NCBI GenBank assembly: GCA_937967465.1
Contig: CALBSW010000115.1
Coordinates: 1-22,719 of the forward strand
Source: an uncultured Flavobacteriales bacterium
GTDB lineage: Bacteria; Bacteroidota; Bacteroidia; Flavobacteriales_D; Sanyastnellaceae
DNA length: 22,719 bases
Direction of reading: 5' to 3'
The position numbers were made by a program, and so were the translations under genes. Under the pieces are notes generated by a model. The model made no database searches. It saw only the letters and a list, made by a program, of their open reading frames with translations, and was not told the origin of the DNA. Position 1 is the stretch's first letter. Each line of letters begins with the position of its first letter. Positions 8,877 to 14,754 of the stretch are shown in pieces.

Positions 8877-9829
8877 ACGTCTTCCGTCCGATTGTCCTCG
8901 GCTGTGTGGTGCTGGTCTCCCTGGCCGGGTGTGAGAAGCTGTCCGAGGGGGTGGTCCGGGAAATCCAGTTTCCTGAGCACACGCCGGAGTTGGCGGTGAC
9001 CTTCCTCGCCCGGCCGCAAGCGGACTCCCTGGTGGCCCGAACCCATGCTTCAGCTGGAATTCTCGATTCCGCCGGAAGCCAGAAGATCAAGGAGGCCGAG
9101 TACACGCTGACCCACACGTCGGGCGCCACGGTGTCTTGGGGCGGACAGGACGATTGGGTGCAGGGTCGGGGCCACGCCCTGACCGATGTGGACCTGGAAT
9201 CGGGAACGTGGACCCTCACGGTAGAGGCGCCGGGTTACGAGTCGGCCACAGCCGTTCAAACTTTCCCGCCGGCCATCGACTCCGTCGGCAGTTATGCCTA
9301 CGCCGCGGCGTGGTCCGTGGTGGATTCGACCTTTTCGTGGGACCCCTACTGGAACTATGGATTCCGGTCCTTTGAATTCAACTTGACCCTGCCGGACCGG
9401 CTGGACGCCGATGACCTGTTTTTGTTGCGTTCGGCCCAGAAGGACTTCGACGATGAGGGGTCCTGGGAATCGGGCCAGGTCATCTGGCTGGAATCGCTCA
9501 TCGAAGACGACCCCCGGATGGAGTGGAATGAATCGCTCAACGGCTTTCTGATTCAGGATGTGCCCGGAACGCAGGCCCTGGAATCCTTGCCGTTTGAGGT
9601 GCAGCAGGAGATTTGGGGAGAGGACCTGGAGGAAGCCCTGGATTCGGCCCCACGCCTCGAGCTGGTGGCCTTGTCGCCGGAGATGGTGCTCTTTTACCGC
9701 CGGCTCGATGAGATCCGCAATGGCGGGGGCGGCTTGTTCTTCTCAGAACCGATTTTGGCCTACAGCAACATGAGCAGCGGATACGGCTGCTTTGGGCTGT
9801 ACACCTCCACGGCGATCGATCTGAATTGA
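8858..9829 (+). CDS. DUF4249-type outer-membrane lipoprotein, partner of the TonB receptor
   Basis: A 323-residue lipoprotein whose ATG at 8858 lies inside the last codons of the receptor gene (19-base overlap), so translation is probably coupled. A hydrophobic signal runs to the lipobox 'VSLAGC' with acylated Cys25. The mature N-terminus has the DUF4249 layout: a first beta strand ('ELAVTFLARP'), an 'I.EAEYTLTH' strand, and a 'LESGTWTLTVEAPGYESATA' segment before 'TFPPAID'. DUF4249 proteins are encoded beside receptors of this class and are assumed to work as surface ligand-binding lids, although their substrates are largely unknown. The reading frame stays open upstream of 8858, but only this ATG gives a signal peptide. 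The end is 19 bases from the convergent GH16 gene. Confidence 0.82.
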   Translation: MAHRILNVFRPIVLGCVVLVSLAGCEKLSEGVVREIQFPEHTPELAVTFLARPQADSLVARTHASAGILDSAGSQKIKEAEYTLTHTSGATVSWGGQDDWVQGRGHALTDVDLESGTWTLTVEAPGYESATAVQTFPPAIDSVGSYAYAAAWSVVDSTFSWDPYWNYGFRSFEFNLTLPDRLDADDLFLLRSAQKDFDDEGSWESGQVIWLESLIEDDPRMEWNESLNGFLIQDVPGTQALESLPFEVQQEIWGEDLEEALDSAPRLELVALSPEMVLFYRRLDEIRNGGGGLFFSEPILAYSNMSSGYGCFGLYTSTAIDLN

Positions 9830-9841
9830 GGGCCGCGGCCC
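9830..9841. terminator. GC-rich palindrome between convergent genes (possible weak terminator)
   Basis: GGGCCGCGGCCC is a perfect 12-base palindrome directly after the DUF4249 stop, in the 19-base gap before the GH16 stop. It could fold as a short hairpin, but no T-run follows on either strand, so a terminator role is only possible. Confidence 0.3.
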
Positions 9842-9848
9842 CCGGGGC

Positions 9849-11045
9849 TCATTGGAACACGCGGACGTAGTCCACGGCCATGAACTGCGGGAACTCGGTG
9901 GTGGCGTCGGGATAGCCCGGCCACTGTCCGCCCACCGCGATGTTCAGGATGAAAAAGAAGGGGTTGTCGAAGGGGTAGGGCTGGCTTCCGGTCACGGCGT
10001 TGTCGACCGAGTAGAAGGGTTGGTCGTCAAGCAGCCAGGTGATGCCGCCTGGGGTCCAATCGATGGAGAAGACGTGGAACTCGTCGGAGAAGGTCTCCGT
10101 CCACGGAATGCTCGTACCACCGCCGGTGTAGTTGTGTTGGGTCCAATCTGATCCGAAGTGAACGGTGCCGTGGACGGTGTTCGGTGAGCTGCCGATGAGC
10201 TCCATGATGTCGATTTCACCGCAGGCGGGCCAGCCGGCGGTGGGGAAGTTGGCGCCGAGCATCCAGATGGCCGGCCAAATGCCCTGTCCCTTGGGCAGGA
10301 TGGCGCGAACGTCAATGCGTCCGTATTGGAACTCTTGCAACCCGATGGACTTCATGCGGGCAGAGGTATAGTGGGTGCCTTCGTCGCGGGCGACGATGAA
10401 CAGGTGACCGTTGTCGACGTAGGAATTCTCGCTGTTGCTCGTGTAGTTCTGCAGCTCCTGGTTGCCCCACCCGCTGGCCCCGAGATCGTAGGTCCAGTTG
10501 GACAGGTCGATGGGGCCGGCGTCGAACTCGTCCGACCAGACCAGCGTCTTGCCCGGGTAGCTCGAGGCGGACATGTAGCCCCCGCCAGAGATGGGGAAAA
10601 GGGAGTCGTCGTTGCGGATGGTGCCAATGGCTTCTTGGATGCCTCCGGCGAGGGTAGCGTTGGACGATCCTGTGAGAACCACGCGGAACTCCTCGTCCTC
10701 CTCCATGTACTCGTCCACAACGATGTCCACGAAAATGGAGGCGGACGCGGTGCCGGCCGGAATCACCAAGGAATCGGCCACGGGGATGTAGTCCTCGCCT
10801 TCGAGTGCGGTGAGTTCCCGTGTCTCGTAGTGCACCATGATGTCCCGGCTGGTGCTTTGGTTGAGCACAAGGGGGAATTCGAAGGTGCTGTTGGCTTCGG
10901 TTTCATCCTTGCTGATGTCGACGGGGAACCGGATTTCCGGCACCACGGGAGGGTCTTCCTCCGGGCGACATTGGGTGGACAAGATGGCCAGGGCGCTCAT
11001 GAACAGGAGCGTGGGCATCGGCTTGAGAACAGGCAGGCAAGGCAT
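9849..11045 (-). CDS. GH16 endo-beta-glucanase (laminarinase-like) lipoprotein with Calx-beta domain
   Basis: A 398-residue enzyme from ATG 11045. A hydrophobic leader ends at 'AILSTQC', so Cys26 is the likely lipidated residue; the Gln at -1 is atypical for a lipobox. Residues about 37-147 form a Calx-beta domain ('YETRELTALEGEDYIPVADS', 'EDEEFRVVLTG', 'GTIRNDDS'). The GH16 domain follows from about 168 ('LVWSDEFDAG'), with catalytic motif GEIDIMELIG giving nucleophile E277, assisting D279 and acid/base E282. 'WPAIWMLG' and 'GGQWPG' are typical of laminarinase-type GH16. It should cut beta-1,3- or mixed-linkage glucans on the cell surface. There is no T9SS tail; the protein ends at the last GH16 strand ('VDYVRVFQ'). 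The start is chosen because the leader begins there and a TATTTTCG box lies 12 bases upstream; the open frame extends to 11342 but overlaps the GH5 gene. Confidence 0.92.
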   Translation of the reverse strand: MPCLPVLKPMPTLLFMSALAILSTQCRPEEDPPVVPEIRFPVDISKDETEANSTFEFPLVLNQSTSRDIMVHYETRELTALEGEDYIPVADSLVIPAGTASASIFVDIVVDEYMEEDEEFRVVLTGSSNATLAGGIQEAIGTIRNDDSLFPISGGGYMSASSYPGKTLVWSDEFDAGPIDLSNWTYDLGASGWGNQELQNYTSNSENSYVDNGHLFIVARDEGTHYTSARMKSIGLQEFQYGRIDVRAILPKGQGIWPAIWMLGANFPTAGWPACGEIDIMELIGSSPNTVHGTVHFGSDWTQHNYTGGGTSIPWTETFSDEFHVFSIDWTPGGITWLLDDQPFYSVDNAVTGSQPYPFDNPFFFILNIAVGGQWPGYPDATTEFPQFMAVDYVRVFQ

Positions 11046-11049
11046 GGAG

Positions 11050-11057
11050 CGAAAATA
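11050..11057 (-). promoter_or_regulatory. Promoter-like box upstream of the GH16 gene
   Basis: On the minus strand TATTTTCG begins 12 bases before ATG 11045, with CTCC between the box and the ATG. It is the minus-strand counterpart of the box before the divergent GH5 gene. The two promoters share a 141-base intergenic region (11046-11186) in which I see no other gene. Confidence 0.45.
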
Positions 11058-11167
11058 CGCGACCTGAAGGGGCTTTAAGGGCGCTCTCCGCGCCCCATCC
11101 CCCTTGATGTGCGGCCCGAACTGACCACCGCGTTTCACCGGACGCTTCATGACCGCTGAGGCGAGGG

Positions 11168-11188
11168 ATGGTGTATTTTGCACACCAT
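11168..11188. repeat. 7-bp inverted repeat spanning promoter box and start codon of the GH5 gene
   Basis: ATGGTGT (11168-11174), then a 7-base spacer ATTTTGC, then ACACCAT (11182-11188). The arms are perfectly complementary, and the right arm includes the first two bases of the ATG. It could be an operator over a leaderless start, a small hairpin, or chance. Confidence 0.5.
11174..11181 (+). promoter_or_regulatory. Promoter-like box upstream of the GH5 gene
   Basis: TATTTTGC begins 13 bases before ATG 11187 and sits in the same context as the box before the GH3 gene (GTGCTGTATTTTGG at 1455-1468 compared with GATGGTGTATTTTGC here). It supports ATG 11187 over the in-frame TTG at 11178. Confidence 0.5.
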
Positions 11189-14100
11189 GTGCCAAAATGA
11201 ACTGCGTGGGGTCCGTGTTGGACTCCTGTTTCTCGCCTTGCTTGCCGGCTGGATTCCTGTTGAAGCCCATCTGGTGACGTTCCGGGTTCTCATGCCCGAT
11301 CCGGCGATGGAGGCCGTGGTGGAAGTCAACGGCGAGGTCCACGCCATGGACAACGGCCGTTGGGGGGCCAAGGTCGCCACAGTGTGGGTCGATGAGGCCA
11401 CAGCCGAGTTCCGATTTGGGACCCCAGCGGGACCGCTGGGCACGGCATGGGAGAATGCGGCCAGCGACTGCTTTGACAACGGCCTGCGTACGGCGGAGGT
11501 CGAGGGCAACACCGCGTTGGATGCGGTCTGCTTTGATGCTTGCGCCCGGTGCGCAGGATGCGCCGATCCGCTGTCTCCGAACTACGACCCGCTGGCCGAT
11601 CCGGCATCGCCGTCCGCCCTATGTGCGGTGGCTCCCGGTGCCGGCTGCACCTACCCGGAAGCGGTGAACTTCAGCCCAGCTGCACGATGGGAAGACGGAA
11701 GCTGTGAATTCGAATTGGCCGACTTGAGCTGCCCGGACCACGATGGAGACGGCCTCGTCGGGGTGGGGGACATGTTGGTTCAATTGGCCGCCTTTGGTCA
11801 GGCGTGCTCTCCACCGCCACCGCCCTTTGCCAATGGCCCGCGCCTGTCCACCAGCGGTGGCAGTATCGTCAATGAGAGCGGCGAGAACGTCCTGCTGCGC
11901 GGCATGGGCCTCGGCGGATGGATGGTCCAGGAGGGCTACATGCTCCAGACGGCCGGCTTTGCCAACCCCCAGCACGAGATCCGCGCCATCATTACTCAGC
12001 TCATCGGCGAGGAGGCCACGCAGGACTTTTACGACGCCTGGTTGCAGAACCATTGCACCAAGGCCGACATCGATGCGATGAAGGAGATGGGGTTCAATTC
12101 GGTTCGCCTGCCGATGCACTACAACCTGTTCACCCTGCCCATCGAGGAGGAGCCCGTCCCGGGAGAGAACACGTGGCTGGAGATCGGTTTCGAGCTCACC
12201 GACAGCGTGATCTCCTGGTGCAAGCAGAACGAGATGTACGTGATCCTCGACCTGCACGCCGCACCGGGCGGACAGGGCTACGACGCGGCCATTTCCGATT
12301 ACGATCCCTCCAAGCCGTCCCTGTGGGAAAGCACGGAGAACCAGAACAAGATGGCGGCCCTCTGGAAGCGCCTCGCGGAGATCTATGTCGACGAGGACTG
12401 GGTGGCTGGCTACGACCTGCTCAATGAGCCCAATTGGGACTTGCCCAACGGCACCGCCCTGCGCAACCTCTACGAGCAGTGCACGGACAGCATCCGGTCC
12501 GTGGACCCCGACCACATCATTTTCATCGAGGGCAACTGGTGGGCCAACGATTTCACCGGCTTGACCCCGCCGTGGGACGATAACCTCGTGTACTCACCGC
12601 ACAAGTACTGGAGCATCAACGACGTGGGCTCCATGGGCTTTGCCACCAGCATTCGCGACGCGCACAACGTGCCGCTGTACCTCGGGGAGAGTGGGGAGAA
12701 CTCCAACGTCTGGTTCCGCGATGCCATCCACCTTTTGGAGGAGCTCAACATCGGGTGGGCGTGGTGGCCGTTGAAGAAGGTGGCCAGCATTTCGGGCTGC
12801 CTCGCCATCGAGAAGACCGAGGGATACCAGAGCTTGTTGGATTACTGGAGCGGCAACGCTGCGGCACCGTCTGCGCAGGAGGCCACCGACATTCTGATGG
12901 ACCTGACGGAGAAGCTCAAATTTGAGAACTGCCGGTTCCAGCCGGATGTGGCCGACGCGATGTTCCGCCAGGTGCAAACCGACGAGACCATCCCTTACGG
13001 CGGGGAGATGCGCCCTGTGCCGGGCGTCGTCCACGCGACGGACTTTGACATGGGCGTGGTCGGCTCGGCCTACGGTGACGTGCAAGTGGCCAATTACCAC
13101 GTGTCCACCGGCAACTACACCGAGTGGAATTCGGGGTGGCAGTACCGCAACGATGGGGTGGACATCACATTCTCCAACGACCCCGTCTACGACAACGGCT
13201 ACAAGGTCAGCTGGCTCGCTTCTGGCGAGTGGATGAAGTACACCGTGGACGTGACGTCCGGGGGGCTGTACGACATCAAGATGCGGGTGTCCGTCGGGGA
13301 GACGCCAGGCCTGGTCCACTTCGAGGTGGATGGCCAGGATGTGTCGTCCTATGAGGAGTTCACCGCGTTTGGCGTGGCCGGTGGCTGGCAAACGGTGACC
13401 ATCGAGGACGTGTTCCTCGAGGAGGGGCCGGCCGGTCTGGTCTTCTACGCGGACCAGGGCGGATTTGAAATCAGCCACTTGAATTTCGTGGCGACCGGTA
13501 CGCCCGCCTCGGAAGTGGGCATGGCCTTCGTCAATGCCAAGACGGAGGATGCCAACCACATTCGCCTCACCTTGAACAAGCCCATCCAGCTTCCCTTCGT
13601 GGAGGGGCCGGAGGTGTTCACCCTGCAGGACGATGGGGAAGTGCTGACGTTGTTGTCTGCCTCCACGGACCCGCAGAACGACCGCGTGCTCCTGTTCGAG
13701 GTCGAGGACAACATGGACGCCACCATGAACTTGACGCTGTCCTATTCGGGCAACCAGATCGCGGCGCCGGATGGTGGCATCCTGGCCGCCTTCACGATGG
13801 AAGACGTCCACAACGACCTGGACTTCCGGTATGCCATTCCCGGTTGGATCGAGGCCGAGGGCTTCAGCTCCCAATCCGGAATCGAGGTCGAGTCCACGAC
13901 CGACGATGGGGGAGGCCAGAACCTCGGCTTCCTCGATCCGGGCGACTACATGGAGTACGAGGTCAACGTCCAGTACTCGGGCGACTACACGGTGAACTTC
14001 CGGACCGCGTCCGAGCAGGATGGGGCGGTGGCCCTCGAGCTGGTCGACCTCAATGGACAGGTAACTGGACTCGGTACGGTGTCCTTTTCGTCGACGGGGA

Positions 14101-14510
14101 GCTGGCAGACGTGGGAGACCACGAGCCGAGACCTGGTGCTCGATGAAGGCCTGTACACCCTGCGGGTCATCGTGACGGAGGCACCGTTCAATTTCAACTG
14201 GATGGAGTGGCAGTACAATGAGGAGATTGAAGACGCCGGCCCGACGTCCTTCCAGTCGGTCATGGCTTTCCCGAACCCCGTGCAAACGGGCGAGGTGAAC
14301 ATCGCTTTCTCGGTGTTCTTCCCGCAGAATTTGACGCTGTCCATCTACGATGCCACAGGCCGTCCGGTTTTCGGCAAGACCTACTATGATACGTCTGCCA
14401 TTGCGGAGCGCCTGTCGCTCGACGGCTTGGCTGCCGGCGTGTACGAGGTGTTCGTCACCCGCGAGGACGGAACGGTCAATTCCGGCCGCTTCTTGAAGCC
14501 CCTCCGCTGA
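11187..14510 (+). CDS. Secreted GH5 glucanase with two CBM6-like domains and T9SS sorting domain
   Basis: A 1107-residue exported enzyme. A signal peptide (1-27, 'WIPVEA') is followed by the module shared with the GH3 enzyme (28-207; cysteines C115, C119, C122, C125; calcium loop D184-D195). The GH5 domain runs from about 215 to 590 ('LRGMGLGGWMVQEGYM', 'RLPMHYN', 'ILDLHAAPGGQG'), with acid/base E414 in NEP and nucleophile E501 in LGESGE. Then come a CBM6-like domain (about 615-770; 'ASGEWMKYTVDV'), a SwmB/Ig-like spacer (about 776-880), a second CBM6-like domain (884-1010; 'IEAEGFSSQSG', 'DPGDYMEYEVNV') and a T9SS type A tail ('VMAFPNPVQTGE', about 1025-1107). GH5 covers many beta-glucan specificities; given GH16 and GH3 nearby, a beta-1,3/1,6-glucan or mixed-linkage substrate is likely, but the subfamily cannot be fixed by eye. 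ATG 11187 is chosen for the signal peptide. Confidence 0.9.
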   Translation: MCQNELRGVRVGLLFLALLAGWIPVEAHLVTFRVLMPDPAMEAVVEVNGEVHAMDNGRWGAKVATVWVDEATAEFRFGTPAGPLGTAWENAASDCFDNGLRTAEVEGNTALDAVCFDACARCAGCADPLSPNYDPLADPASPSALCAVAPGAGCTYPEAVNFSPAARWEDGSCEFELADLSCPDHDGDGLVGVGDMLVQLAAFGQACSPPPPPFANGPRLSTSGGSIVNESGENVLLRGMGLGGWMVQEGYMLQTAGFANPQHEIRAIITQLIGEEATQDFYDAWLQNHCTKADIDAMKEMGFNSVRLPMHYNLFTLPIEEEPVPGENTWLEIGFELTDSVISWCKQNEMYVILDLHAAPGGQGYDAAISDYDPSKPSLWESTENQNKMAALWKRLAEIYVDEDWVAGYDLLNEPNWDLPNGTALRNLYEQCTDSIRSVDPDHIIFIEGNWWANDFTGLTPPWDDNLVYSPHKYWSINDVGSMGFATSIRDAHNVPLYLGESGENSNVWFRDAIHLLEELNIGWAWWPLKKVASISGCLAIEKTEGYQSLLDYWSGNAAAPSAQEATDILMDLTEKLKFENCRFQPDVADAMFRQVQTDETIPYGGEMRPVPGVVHATDFDMGVVGSAYGDVQVANYHVSTGNYTEWNSGWQYRNDGVDITFSNDPVYDNGYKVSWLASGEWMKYTVDVTSGGLYDIKMRVSVGETPGLVHFEVDGQDVSSYEEFTAFGVAGGWQTVTIEDVFLEEGPAGLVFYADQGGFEISHLNFVATGTPASEVGMAFVNAKTEDANHIRLTLNKPIQLPFVEGPEVFTLQDDGEVLTLLSASTDPQNDRVLLFEVEDNMDATMNLTLSYSGNQIAAPDGGILAAFTMEDVHNDLDFRYAIPGWIEAEGFSSQSGIEVESTTDDGGGQNLGFLDPGDYMEYEVNVQYSGDYTVNFRTASEQDGAVALELVDLNGQVTGLGTVSFSSTGSWQTWETTSRDLVLDEGLYTLRVIVTEAPFNFNWMEWQYNEEIEDAGPTSFQSVMAFPNPVQTGEVNIAFSVFFPQNLTLSIYDATGRPVFGKTYYDTSAIAERLSLDGLAAGVYEVFVTREDGTVNSGRFLKPLR
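11268..11807 (+). repeat. Copy 2 of the shared N-terminal module (coding repeat)
   Basis: This stretch encodes GH5 residues 28-207 and aligns from end to end with GH3 residues 39-217 (bases 1587-2123), with a length difference of one codon. The invariant parts include 'MPDPAMEAVVEV', 'RFGTPAGPLG', 'CAGCADP.SPNYDPLA' and 'CPDHDGDGLV.VGDML'. Confidence 0.85.
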
Positions 14511-14551
14511 CCCGACTTGATGGTGTTGGGCGTTGTGCCCATCCGCCCAAC

Positions 14552-14584
14552 AAAAAGGAGAGCCCCACACGGCTCTCCTTTTTT
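14552..14584 (+). terminator. Strong Rho-independent terminator after the GH5 gene
   Basis: A perfect 13-bp stem (AAAAAGGAGAGCC at 14552-14564 pairing with GGCTCTCCTTTTT at 14571-14583) with a CCACAC loop, ending in a run of six T. It lies 41 bases past the GH5 stop. The A-run on the left arm also makes it usable from the minus strand. Confidence 0.9.
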
Positions 14585-14629
14585 GATGTCGCATCTCGAC
14601 CTCGGCGAATCAGGTTGAGTCCAATGCAT

Positions 14630-14683
14630 GGATGCGCCGCGACAGCCTTCTCATCAGCGCACTGTTCAGACGATGGCGCATCC
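14630..14683. repeat. Separated inverted repeat between the two terminators
   Basis: GGATGCGCC (14630-14638) and GGCGCATCC (14675-14683) are perfect reverse complements separated by 36 bases, in the otherwise empty gap between GH5 and the PKD lipoprotein gene (14511-14754). No open frame with coding character is seen there. Confidence 0.5.
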
Positions 14684-14702
14684 AGCTGCATTCGGGAAAG
14701 AA

Positions 14703-14735
14703 AAAAGGGGAACCGGCTCAGCCGGCTCCCCTTTT
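14703..14735 (-). terminator. Rho-independent terminator of the SusC-SusD-PKD operon
   Basis: A 15-position stem (14703-14717 with 14721-14735, one A/C mismatch) around a TCA loop. Read on the minus strand it ends in at least six T (complement of the A-run 14701-14706). It lies 20 bases downstream of the stop of the PKD lipoprotein gene. Confidence 0.88.
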
Positions 14736-14754
14736 CAGGCTCAAGTGAGAAGGA

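Noticed and set aside
12594..14594. 666-codon minus-strand frame opposite the GH5 gene
   Set aside because: It runs through the terminator at 14552-14584, has no motif, and is antisense to well-defined GH5 and CBM6-like domains.
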